The position numbers and the translations under genes are program-made. A stretch of 52,147 nucleotides of DNA from an uncultured Pelagibacteraceae bacterium. GTDB taxonomy: Bacteria > Pseudomonadota > Alphaproteobacteria > Pelagibacterales > Pelagibacteraceae. The DNA lies in NCBI GenBank assembly GCA_902524865.1, contig CABZEV010000002.1, positions 1 through 52,147 of the forward strand, given 5' to 3'. Positions within the stretch are counted from its first letter, which is position 1; the number at the start of each line of letters is the position of its first letter. Of the stretch, positions 38,940 through 48,064 are shown one piece after another. The notes below the pieces were generated by a model that searched no databases, was not told where the DNA came from, and saw only the letters and a list, made by a program, of their open reading frames with translations.

Positions 38940-39590
38940 ATGAAAGAAATTATTAAAGTTGTTAAAGAAAAACTTGTAGCTAAATATTTGAAAGATGGTT
39001 CACTTAAAAACTATTCAAAGAGAGCTAAGAAATTTAAGCCAAGAATAAAAGCAAGATTAAGAAAGAATAAACAAATTATAGGTAAAAATATTGGTAATTT
39101 TTTTGATTGGATTAAAGGCTCAGAGTTAGTTGAGTTGAAAGAGTGTAATACTAAAGAGGATCCTGTAAGACCAGAACTTGATAATACTTTTAGAAGAAGT
39201 TATGGAAGAAAAATTTTTGGGGTTAAGTATAAAGGAGAAATCCATGCCGTCATGTGTTTTGCTTATACGAATGAAATACCAAAGTCTGTTGAGGAGCTAG
39301 ATATTATGAGCCAAGATGCTCATTTACAGAGTACTCTGAGGGGACAGAATGTAGGCAAAATTGCTATTGCCTATACTGTTTGGTCTAAAAAAAAAGGTGG
39401 TGGAAAATTAATTGTCAAAGAAGTATTTAATAAAATAAAAAAATCAAATCATCTTAACAGATTAGTTACTTTATCTCCTTTAACAGATATGGCTTATAAA
39501 TTTCATATAAAAAATGGCGCTAAACTAATTAGTGTGAACGAAACAACTCAAAATTTTGAATATAAAGTTATAAAGAATAAAAAGTACTAA
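38940..39590 (+). CDS. Hypothetical protein, possibly GNAT-like
   Basis: Basic N-terminus; IHAVMCFAYTNEIP..., VGKIAIAYTVWSKKKGGGKLIVKEVFNKIKK resembles an acyltransferase core only weakly. Confidence 0.5.
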   Translation: MKEIIKVVKEKLVAKYLKDGSLKNYSKRAKKFKPRIKARLRKNKQIIGKNIGNFFDWIKGSELVELKECNTKEDPVRPELDNTFRRSYGRKIFGVKYKGEIHAVMCFAYTNEIPKSVEELDIMSQDAHLQSTLRGQNVGKIAIAYTVWSKKKGGGKLIVKEVFNKIKKSNHLNRLVTLSPLTDMAYKFHIKNGAKLISVNETTQNFEYKVIKNKKY

Positions 39591-39624
39591 AAAAAAGGGT
39601 GGCTTCAGTCTCCCTCTACCACCC
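39591..39624 (-). terminator. Minus-strand intrinsic terminator
   Basis: On the minus strand: GGGTGG-TAGAGGGAGACTGAAG-CCACCC followed by TTTTTT. No annotated minus-strand gene lies upstream. Confidence 0.6.
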
Positions 39625-39710
39625 ATAGTTAAAAATTATTCGATTCTCCTTGCGAATCAAAATATTTTTTTCAAAAAAATTATCTTATTGTGCACGTAAA
39701 AAGTGAAATA
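39597..39710 (-). ncRNA. Candidate minus-strand small RNA ending at terminator 39591-39624
   Basis: Intergenic span with a terminator on the minus strand and a second small hairpin (GATTC-N7-GAATC); 5' end undefined. Confidence 0.3.
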
Positions 39711-39777
39711 ATTAAAAAACTTCAATTCAAACACATGGTTTATATTTAAAATAATTAAAATAGTGTTATTTTTTAAT

Positions 39778-40842
39778 ATGGCTTTAAAAAAAAAGGATAA
39801 TAATAAATCTAGTAGTCAAGATAGTAAAAAGGGTAAATTTAATATGAACCCATTTCATTTCATTGAACAAAGTAAAAACAAATTAGAGAATTTTTATAAA
39901 AAACTCCAAAAAGAAAGAAAAATAAACAAACAGAGGTCCGAAAAGCAGAGAATTATTTACGAAAAAAGAGAACTTGAGAATCAAAAAAAACAAGCTCAAA
40001 GAGAAAAAGAAGAAAGAATAAAAGAGGAAAAAAAACAAATTTTTGAACAAAGAAGACTGATTATTGAAAATGAAAAGCAAAATAAAAAAAATGAGGAAAA
40101 ACGAAAAAAGATCGAAGCTAAAAGGATATTTATTGAACAACAAAAAATTAAAGATGAGGAAGCTAGAAAAATAAGAGAGGATGCTAGAAAGATCAAAGAA
40201 GAAGAACTTAGATTAAGAATGTTAGAGAGACAAAGAGCTAGAGAGGAAAAAATAAAAATAAAAGAGCAAGCTTTAAAAGAAAAGGAAATTAAGTCACAGC
40301 AGTTAAGAGAAGAGAAAGAGAGAAACAGACAAGAACAAATTAAACTTAATGATATACAAAAACAAAAAAGATTAGATGAAGAACAAAGAACAAGAGAAGC
40401 CGCTAAAAGACTAAAATATGAGGAAGAAAAACTAAAAGAGTCAGAGTTAAGATTAAAAGAGATTGAAAATGAGAGACAAAAAGAGATAGAAAGACAAATC
40501 TCACAAGAGCAAGCAGAACAGAAAGTTAAAGAGGAGAAATTAAGGCTTAAAGAGGAAAAAATTAAAGCAGAAGAAGAAGAGAGATTTCTACGTCAAAAAG
40601 AAGAATTTGAAAGAACAGAGAAATTAAGAAAAGAAGAAGAGGAACAAAAAAGAATAGAAGAAGAAAAAGAACGAGAAATAAAACAAAAATTAGAAGAAGA
40701 ACAAAGAATACTAGATGAAGAGAGAAGGTTGAAAGAGTGGGAGGAAAAATTTGATTTAGAGCAAAAAAAGAAGGAAGAGGAATTAATTAAAAAATTTTAT
40801 AGCGACAAATCTTTAAATAAAAATGAACCGGAAGAAGAATGA
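39778..40842 (+). CDS. Highly charged K/E/R/Q-rich helical protein (coiled coil or single alpha-helix)
   Basis: Start at MALKKKDNN (39778); about 300 residues of KEE/REE/EEE repeats with few helix breakers. Confidence 0.7.
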   Translation: MALKKKDNNKSSSQDSKKGKFNMNPFHFIEQSKNKLENFYKKLQKERKINKQRSEKQRIIYEKRELENQKKQAQREKEERIKEEKKQIFEQRRLIIENEKQNKKNEEKRKKIEAKRIFIEQQKIKDEEARKIREDARKIKEEELRLRMLERQRAREEKIKIKEQALKEKEIKSQQLREEKERNRQEQIKLNDIQKQKRLDEEQRTREAAKRLKYEEEKLKESELRLKEIENERQKEIERQISQEQAEQKVKEEKLRLKEEKIKAEEEERFLRQKEEFERTEKLRKEEEEQKRIEEEKEREIKQKLEEEQRILDEERRLKEWEEKFDLEQKKKEEELIKKFYSDKSLNKNEPEEE

Positions 40843-40846
40843 TTAA

Positions 40847-42301
40847 TTAAATTTTTTGGTCGTATTCACCAATTTTACCGGTTTTTTGAAGTAGAGAGTC
40901 TATAAATCTAAATATTTTTAATTTTCTATCATCGGATGTAGGACTTTCTGTTACAATTACTAACGAAGGTTTGTTAGAGGAAGCTCTTATCAAACCCCAT
41001 GAGCCGTCTTTAAATGAAAATCTAACTCCATTTACTGTCAAGATTTCCTTAATTTCCTGCTCATCTATTTTAACTTTTTCATTTTTCAGTTTTTCAATAT
41101 CTTTAACAATTTTATCGACTAACACATATTTGTCCTCATCCTTACAATAGGGAGCCATAGTAGGTGTTTGAAATGTTTTGGGAATATCTTTTATGATATC
41201 ACTTATTTTTTTGTTCTGATTATCTAATAAATGACAAACTTGAATAGCCGAATTAATACCATCATCATATCCATATCCTAAAGGTTGATTGAAAAAAAAG
41301 TGTCCGCTTTTTTCAAATCCAGCCAAGGCGTTTTCATTGTTAACTTTCCTTTTGATATGTGAATGGCCAGTTTTCCAATAAATAGTTTTACATTTATTAG
41401 AATTTAATAACTTATCATTGGCATACAATCCTGTTGACTTTACATCTACTACAAAAACTGAATTTTTATATTTATTTGATAAACTTCTTGCAATTAATAA
41501 TCCTATTTTATCTGAAAATATTTCATTACCTTCATTATCGATTACTCCTACTCTGTCACCATCACCATCAAATCCAAAACCGATATCAGCATTATTTTTT
41601 TTAACAGCATCCGAAATTGCATGTAACATTTTTAAGTCCTCTGGATTAGGATTGTATTTAGGGAAGGTCCAGTCTAAATTACAATCAAGTTCTATTACGT
41701 TACAACCAATTCCACGCAAAATATCGGGAGCAAAAATTCCTGCAGTTCCATTGCCACAAGCAACTACTGCTTTAATTTTTTTTTTAATTTTATTGTTTTC
41801 TACTAAGCTTTGTTTATATATATCTTGAAAATTTTCTATTTTTTTTTCCTGACCTTGTCCGTTTATAAAATTTTTACTTAATGTTATTTCTTTTAATTCC
41901 TGCATTTCATCAGGTGCATGTGTTAATCCTTTCTTAATACCCATTTTAACGCCCGTCCAACCATTATCATTATGACTTGCAGTTACCATTGCAACAGCAT
42001 CAGAATTAAAATGGAATTGTGCATAATAAACCATTGGAGACAAAGACAAACCTACATCTTCAACATAACAACCCGTTGAAATTAAACCTTTTTTAAGTGC
42101 TGCTTTTATATCCTCGCTATAAGATCGATAATCATGACCAACAATTACTTTTGGATTAGTTTTGTTTGTTTGTTTTATTATTTGTGTGCCTAATCCTTTA
42201 CCAAGATTCGCTATGCCTAAGATATTTATGTCTTTTTCATACACCCATCGAGCATCATATTCTCTAAATCCATAGGGGTCGATTTTTAAATTTCCTGACA
42301 T
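40847..42301 (-). CDS. Phosphomannomutase/phosphoglucomutase
   Basis: DPYGFREYDARWVYE, MVTASHNDNGWTGVKMG, GFGFDGDGDRVGVID, GFEKSGHFFFN. Confidence 0.92.
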   Translation of the reverse strand: MSGNLKIDPYGFREYDARWVYEKDINILGIANLGKGLGTQIIKQTNKTNPKVIVGHDYRSYSEDIKAALKKGLISTGCYVEDVGLSLSPMVYYAQFHFNSDAVAMVTASHNDNGWTGVKMGIKKGLTHAPDEMQELKEITLSKNFINGQGQEKKIENFQDIYKQSLVENNKIKKKIKAVVACGNGTAGIFAPDILRGIGCNVIELDCNLDWTFPKYNPNPEDLKMLHAISDAVKKNNADIGFGFDGDGDRVGVIDNEGNEIFSDKIGLLIARSLSNKYKNSVFVVDVKSTGLYANDKLLNSNKCKTIYWKTGHSHIKRKVNNENALAGFEKSGHFFFNQPLGYGYDDGINSAIQVCHLLDNQNKKISDIIKDIPKTFQTPTMAPYCKDEDKYVLVDKIVKDIEKLKNEKVKIDEQEIKEILTVNGVRFSFKDGSWGLIRASSNKPSLVIVTESPTSDDRKLKIFRFIDSLLQKTGKIGEYDQKI

Positions 42302-42379
42302 TATTGTTAATTACTTACATTTTTTTTAATTTTTTTATTGATTTTTTTTCCTTGTGTTCTATAAATGTTCTATTGATTT

Positions 42380-42426
42380 GTTATTTATATAGTGTATTAA
42401 CGCTAAACGCACACAACATATAGTTG
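42380..42426 (+). promoter_or_regulatory. NrdR box pair upstream of nrdAB
   Basis: GTTATTTATATAGTGT (42380-42395) and ACACAACATATAGTTG (42411-42426) match acaCwAtATaTwGtgt at 11/16 and 13/16; starts are exactly 31 bp apart. Confidence 0.75.
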
Positions 42427-42460
42427 TTTTCGTACTAATAACAAAATATAATACAAAATT

Positions 42461-44401
42461 ATGAATAAAATTCTATCGCAGGCCCTGAAGAAAGCTGTCT
42501 CTGAATATAGTCCGCAAGTTAAAGAAGTAGAAAAAAATAATAGACCGGATCTTTTTTCACTTAATAATGAAACTGAACTTTTTCAGAATGATAAAGGTAT
42601 CATAATCAAAATAGATCGCTCGCGAGATACGAACTTAACTGATTTTGGTAAGGCAACTTTGAAAGATAGATATCTTGGACATAATGAGTCTTACCAAGAC
42701 TTGTTTGCAAGAGTTGCAAGTACATATGCTGACGACAATTTACACGCTCAAAGAATTTATAATTACATTAGTAATCTTTGGTTCATGCCAGCAACCCCAG
42801 TTTTGTCGAATGGTGGAACAAAAAGAGGACTACCCATTTCTTGTTTTTTGAATGAAGCTTCAGATAGTCTAGGTGGTATTTTAGATCTTTGGAGTGAAAA
42901 TGTTTGGCTAGCTGCAAAGGGTGGAGGTATAGGAAGTTATTGGGGTAATTTAAGATCAATTGGTGAAAAGATTGGTAAAGTCGGAAAAACTTCTGGGATC
43001 ATTCCATTTATTAAAGTTATGGATTCTTTAACTATGGCAATAAGTCAAGGATCTTTAAGAAGAGGTTCAGCTGCTTGTTATCTTCCTATTGATCATCCTG
43101 AAATAGAAGAGTTTATTGAAATGCGAAGACCAACTGGAGGTGATCCAAATAGAAAAGCTTTAAATTTACATCACGGAGTTTTAGTTTCAGATGCATTTAT
43201 GCGAGCTGTTGAAACTGATGATCAGTGGGCACTTAAAAGTCCGGCTGATGGATCTATTCAACAAACTATATCTGCAAGAAATTTATGGATTAGGTTGTTA
43301 ACAGCTAGAATTGAAACTGGTGAACCATACATTATTTATATAGATACAGTTAATAGACAAATTCCACAACACCACAAACTTGCAAACTTAACTGTAAAAA
43401 CTTCTAATCTGTGTAGTGAAATAACTCTTCCCACAGGTATTGATAAAGATGGAAGAGACAGAACAGCTGTTTGTTGTTTATCGTCTTTAAATTTAGAAAA
43501 ATATGATGAATGGAAAGATGATTCAAACATGATTAGTGATGTAATGAGATTTTTAGATAACGTCTTATCAGACTTTATTAACAAAGCTCCAGACCAATTT
43601 AAAGATGCAAAATATTCTGCGGAGAGAGAAAGAAGTGTCGGTCTCGGAGTTATGGGTTTTCACTCATTTTTACAAAAACACAGAATTCCACTTGAGTCTG
43701 TAATGGCTAAATCCTGGAATAAAAAAATATTCAAACAAATTGATGAACAAGTTAATAAAGCATCAAAAGAATTAGCTGAAGAGCGAGGTTCATGTCCAGA
43801 TGCAGCGGAATATGGATTTAATGAAAGATTTTCCAACAAGACAGCAATAGCGCCAACCGCTTCTATTTCAATTATATGTGGAGGAGCTTCTCCTGGGGTT
43901 GAACCGATTGCAGCTAATAGTTATACGCATAAAACTTTGTCAGGATCTTTTAATGTTAGAAATAGATATTTAGAAGAAATTTTAGAGAGTCATGGTAAAA
44001 ATGATGATGAGACATGGTCGACAATTACTACAAACCAAGGATCAGTATCTCATTTAGGTTTTTTAACAGATTTAGAAAAAGATGTTTTTAAAACTGCTTT
44101 TGAATTAAATCAAAAATGGATTATTGAACTGAGTGGGGATCGAACTCCATATATTTCTCAAGCACAATCAGTTAATTTATTTTTACCCGCAGACGTACAT
44201 AAAAGAGAATTACATAGAATTCATTTTGATGCATGGAAAAAAGGTTTAAAAAGTCTTTATTATTGCAGATCGAAATCAATTCAAAGAGCTGAAAATATCA
44301 ATAATGCTAAATCAACTGATATTACAGCCAATGTATATAAATCAAAAAATCAACAAACTAACAAACAACCAGAATATGAGGAGTGTTTATCATGTCAGTA
44401 A
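42461..44401 (+). CDS. nrdA: Class I ribonucleoside-diphosphate reductase alpha subunit
   Basis: NGGTKRGLPISCFLNEASDS, LCSEITLP, IAPTASISIICGGASPGVEP, C-terminal ECLSCQ redox cysteines. Confidence 0.94.
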   Translation: MNKILSQALKKAVSEYSPQVKEVEKNNRPDLFSLNNETELFQNDKGIIIKIDRSRDTNLTDFGKATLKDRYLGHNESYQDLFARVASTYADDNLHAQRIYNYISNLWFMPATPVLSNGGTKRGLPISCFLNEASDSLGGILDLWSENVWLAAKGGGIGSYWGNLRSIGEKIGKVGKTSGIIPFIKVMDSLTMAISQGSLRRGSAACYLPIDHPEIEEFIEMRRPTGGDPNRKALNLHHGVLVSDAFMRAVETDDQWALKSPADGSIQQTISARNLWIRLLTARIETGEPYIIYIDTVNRQIPQHHKLANLTVKTSNLCSEITLPTGIDKDGRDRTAVCCLSSLNLEKYDEWKDDSNMISDVMRFLDNVLSDFINKAPDQFKDAKYSAERERSVGLGVMGFHSFLQKHRIPLESVMAKSWNKKIFKQIDEQVNKASKELAEERGSCPDAAEYGFNERFSNKTAIAPTASISIICGGASPGVEPIAANSYTHKTLSGSFNVRNRYLEEILESHGKNDDETWSTITTNQGSVSHLGFLTDLEKDVFKTAFELNQKWIIELSGDRTPYISQAQSVNLFLPADVHKRELHRIHFDAWKKGLKSLYYCRSKSIQRAENINNAKSTDITANVYKSKNQQTNKQPEYEECLSCQ

Positions 44402-45408
44402 CAGATAAAATTAAGACAGAAAAGAAAGAAATAATTCAACCTAAAAAAATGGGATTATTGGTAGAGAATCCTGTTTATAAACCATTTAGATATCCTTGGT
44501 GCTACGATGCGTGGCTAACTCAACAAAGAATACACTGGTTGCCAGAAGAGGTTCCACTTGGAGACGATGTAAGAGATTGGCAAAAAAACTTATCTCAGCC
44601 AGAAAAAAATTTGGTAACACAAATTTTTAGATTTTTTACTCAAGCAGATGTTGAAGTAAATAATTGTTATTTAAGACATTACACAACCGTTTTTAAGCCA
44701 ACAGAAGTTTTAATGATGATGACAGCTTTTGCTGCAATGGAAACAGTACATGTTGCGGCTTACTCTCATTTACTAGATACAATTGGAATGCCTGAGTCAG
44801 AATATTCAGCTTTTATGAAGTATAAAGAAATGAAAGACAAATACGATTACATGCAAGGATTTAATGTAAATTCTAAAGAAGATATAGCAAAAACTGTTGC
44901 AGTGTTTAGCGCCTTTACGGAAGGCTTACAACTTTTTGCAAGTTTTGCAATTCTTTTAAACTTTCCGAGACATAATAAATTAAAAGGAATGGGTCAGATA
45001 GTAACCTGGTCAGTTAGAGATGAAACTCTTCATTGTAATTCTATGATAAGAATTTTTAAAGAGTTTATAAAAGAAAACCCAGAAATCTGGACACCTAAAT
45101 TAAAAAAAGAGCTTTATGAAGCATGCAGAACAATTATTTCTCATGAAGATGCTTTTATTGACCTAGCTTTTGAGATGGGTCCAATGGAAGGCTTAACTGC
45201 ACAAGAGGTTAAAGACTACATTAGATTTATTGGAAATAGAAGATTAGTTCAACTTGGTCTTGAACCAATCTATGATGTAGAGAAAAATCCGCTAGGATGG
45301 CTTGATACTATGTTAAATGCTGTTGAGCATATGAACTTTTTTGAAGGTCGTGCAACAGAGTATTCTAAAGCATCAACTCAAGGGACTTGGGTAGAAGCAT
45401 TTAGTTAA
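44392..45408 (+). CDS. nrdB: Class I ribonucleoside-diphosphate reductase beta subunit
   Basis: METVHVAAYSH, VRDETLHCNSM metal-ligand motifs; ATG 44392 overlaps the nrdA end. Confidence 0.94.
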   Translation: MSVTDKIKTEKKEIIQPKKMGLLVENPVYKPFRYPWCYDAWLTQQRIHWLPEEVPLGDDVRDWQKNLSQPEKNLVTQIFRFFTQADVEVNNCYLRHYTTVFKPTEVLMMMTAFAAMETVHVAAYSHLLDTIGMPESEYSAFMKYKEMKDKYDYMQGFNVNSKEDIAKTVAVFSAFTEGLQLFASFAILLNFPRHNKLKGMGQIVTWSVRDETLHCNSMIRIFKEFIKENPEIWTPKLKKELYEACRTIISHEDAFIDLAFEMGPMEGLTAQEVKDYIRFIGNRRLVQLGLEPIYDVEKNPLGWLDTMLNAVEHMNFFEGRATEYSKASTQGTWVEAFS

Positions 45409-45413
45409 TTCAT

Positions 45414-46043
45414 TTGAAATATAAAAAATATTTTAGAAAAACCAGTCTTAAGCAGGATGGTGTTGGTGATTATTTTCTCAATATAGTAAAAGAGAAAAGT
45501 CCTAAAACTTTTTTGGAAGTGGGTGTTTTTCATGGTGTAACAGCAAGAAATGTTTGTGAACTACTTTACAAAATTCATAAAGAAGATTTTAAATACATAG
45601 GTTTGGATTTATTTGAAATAAACGATGAAAATAAATCAGAGGTAGTACCCAACACATTTTTATCCAATCCATTGAAAAATATCTATTTTAAATTTTTTAA
45701 AAATCAAAATCCATATAGTAAAGAGGCAGTTGAAGATCTTTTAAAAAAGTACAAAAATAATATTACTTTGATTAAAGGTAATTCTAATTTGGTTTTAAAA
45801 AAAATTGATATGTCAAAAATTGATTTTGTATTTTTGGATGGTGGTCACGCTTATGAGACTGTTAAAAATGATTTAGAATGTTGTTTAGAAGTGATTAATT
45901 CTAACGGAACAATATTATGTGATGATTATGATTTAGCCGCTCAAGCGCCGCAGGTTAAAAATGCGATAGATGAGTTTATTCAAAAATATAAATTAAAATG
46001 TGAGATTTTGTGGAATACTAGGTTTGCAAAAATTGAAAAGTAA
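45414..46043 (+). CDS. Class I SAM-dependent methyltransferase (Methyltransf_24-like)
   Basis: FLEVGVFHGVTARNV, DFVFLDGGHAYETVKNDLE, GTILCDDYD; TTG start. Confidence 0.75.
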   Translation: MKYKKYFRKTSLKQDGVGDYFLNIVKEKSPKTFLEVGVFHGVTARNVCELLYKIHKEDFKYIGLDLFEINDENKSEVVPNTFLSNPLKNIYFKFFKNQNPYSKEAVEDLLKKYKNNITLIKGNSNLVLKKIDMSKIDFVFLDGGHAYETVKNDLECCLEVINSNGTILCDDYDLAAQAPQVKNAIDEFIQKYKLKCEILWNTRFAKIEK

Positions 46044-47168
46044 TTACCTTTGGTTTAATTGAATAACTTTTCTGTGCTGATTCCCTTTATAACTAGCTAG
46101 AGGTCTTATTAATTTATTGGCTGCGTGTTGCTCCATAATATGTGCCGACCACCCGGTAATTCTTGAAATGACAAAGATCGGTGTAAAAAAGTCCGTATCA
46201 AATCCCATTAAATGATATGTAGGACCAGTTGGATAATCAACATTTGGATGGATATTTTTTCTGTCTATCATTACTTTTTCAACAATATCGTAGATTTTTT
46301 CAAATTTTTTATCTTTTTTGAGCTTTGCAACTTTTGCAAAGTATTTTCTCATTGTTGGAACTCTAGAGTCCCCAGATTTGTAAACTCTATGACCAAATCC
46401 CATTACAACTTCCTTATTATCCAATGCATCATTAATCCATTTAAGTGCATTTTTAGGACTTTTTATTTTATTCATCATATGCATTACCTCTTCATTCGCA
46501 CCACCATGAAGTGGACCTTTTAAACTTGCAATAGCACCTGTAATTGCCCCATGGATGTCTGATAAACTACTGGTAATAGTTCTCGCGGTAAATGTTGATA
46601 CGTTGAAACTATGCTCTGCATAAAGAATTAAAGATACATCGAAAGCTTTTACAATTTCTTTTTGTGGAACTTTCCCGAAGCACATATAGAAAAAGTTTTC
46701 TGCTATATTCAAATTTTTTTTAGGTTTGATAATATTTTTTCCTTTTCTTATTCTATAAAAAGCTGCTAAAGCAGTAGGAGTTTTAGCTAAAATTCTTATT
46801 GCTTTCCTCATATTTGCTTCTTGAGAAGAATCTGTTGTCTCTTTATCTTCAAGCCCCATTATACTTACAGCTGTTCTGGCGACATCCATTGGATGAGACT
46901 TCTTCGGCATTTTTTTAATAATTGAATAAAGGTCTTTAGATAAATCTCTATTATTTTTTTCCTCTTTTTCAAATTTTCTTAATTCAATTGTATTTGGTAA
47001 ATCTTTATTCAAAATTAGATAGGCCACTTCCTCGAATCTGCAATATTCACATAAATCTTGAGCAGCATATCCTCTATATGTTAAAGAATTTATCTCAGGC
47101 ATAACTTTAGAAACTTCTGTTTCATCAACAACTATTCCTAATAAACCTTTTTTTATATCATCACTCAT
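46044..47168 (-). CDS. prpC: Citrate synthase family, 2-methylcitrate synthase
   Basis: LTYRGYAAQDLCEYCRFEEVAYLIL, LKGPLHGGANEEV, GFGHRVYKSGDSR; adjacent to prpB and prpD. Confidence 0.9.
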   Translation of the reverse strand: MSDDIKKGLLGIVVDETEVSKVMPEINSLTYRGYAAQDLCEYCRFEEVAYLILNKDLPNTIELRKFEKEEKNNRDLSKDLYSIIKKMPKKSHPMDVARTAVSIMGLEDKETTDSSQEANMRKAIRILAKTPTALAAFYRIRKGKNIIKPKKNLNIAENFFYMCFGKVPQKEIVKAFDVSLILYAEHSFNVSTFTARTITSSLSDIHGAITGAIASLKGPLHGGANEEVMHMMNKIKSPKNALKWINDALDNKEVVMGFGHRVYKSGDSRVPTMRKYFAKVAKLKKDKKFEKIYDIVEKVMIDRKNIHPNVDYPTGPTYHLMGFDTDFFTPIFVISRITGWSAHIMEQHAANKLIRPLASYKGNQHRKVIQLNQR

Positions 47169-48064
47169 TATTCATGTCCTTTAGTGCTAAAATTATAAAT
47201 TTTTTCGTCCAAGCTATTATATTTTTCGTAATCAACTAGTTCATATAACCTCTTTCTAGTTTGCATTTTATCGATGATATTGTTTTGATGTCCATTTGCA
47301 TAAATGTCTCGCAATCCATCTTCAACATTTTTCATAGCTAGTCTCTGGGTAGTAACTGGGTAGATAACGATATTATAACCAAATTTCTCTAATTCTTTAT
47401 AATTGAACAATTTTGATTTACCAAATTCAGTCATATTAGCTAACAAATAACAGGATAATTCTTTTCTAACTTTTTCAAAATCTTTCTCATCTTTCAAAGC
47501 CTCTGGAAAAATTATCTCTGCCCCGGCGTCTACATAAGCTTTGCATCTTTCTATCATTTTATCAATTCCTTCTACGCTCTTTGCATCAGATCTAGCTATA
47601 ATTTTGAAGTTTCCATCTTTTTTTGCTGATACACATTCTTTAATTTTTTTGATCATTGCATCTGTTGATATGATTTCTTTATTATCAAGATGCCCACATC
47701 TTTTTCTCTCAATTTGATCCTCTAAATGAACTGCAGTAATTCCAAATTCCTCAAAAGTTTCAATAGTTTCTTTACAAGATTTAAAACCAGTATCAATATC
47801 AACGATAGTTGGAAGATTAGTCACTCTCGAAATAAGGTATGATCTTGTACTTACATCTTGAAGAGTAGTTAACCCAATGTCAGGAAATCCCAAGTCATTA
47901 GCCATGACTCCACCTGAAACATAAACTGCATCGTATCCAATTTCCTCAATTAACTTCGCGGTTAAAGGGTTGTATGCACCAGGAACTCTTAAAATTTTAC
48001 CAGATTTTAATTTATCAACAAAATCTTTTCTTTTTTGAACTGGTTCTTTTTCTATAAAGTGCAT
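47168..48064 (-). CDS. prpB: 2-methylisocitrate lyase
   Basis: VYVSGGVMANDLGFPDIG, DIDTGFKS, EDQIERKRCGHLDNKE. Confidence 0.92.
   Translation of the reverse strand: MHFIEKEPVQKRKDFVDKLKSGKILRVPGAYNPLTAKLIEEIGYDAVYVSGGVMANDLGFPDIGLTTLQDVSTRSYLISRVTNLPTIVDIDTGFKSCKETIETFEEFGITAVHLEDQIERKRCGHLDNKEIISTDAMIKKIKECVSAKKDGNFKIIARSDAKSVEGIDKMIERCKAYVDAGAEIIFPEALKDEKDFEKVRKELSCYLLANMTEFGKSKLFNYKELEKFGYNIVIYPVTTQRLAMKNVEDGLRDIYANGHQNNIIDKMQTRKRLYELVDYEKYNSLDEKIYNFSTKGHE

Noticed and set aside
39883-40196. Minus-strand ORFs rich in F/S/L opposite the charged helix gene
   Set aside because: Mirror-image translation of a K/E-rich coding sequence; no family signature.
41418-41828. 136-aa plus-strand ORF in the phosphomannomutase gene
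   Set aside because: Antisense shadow of a strongly supported CDS.
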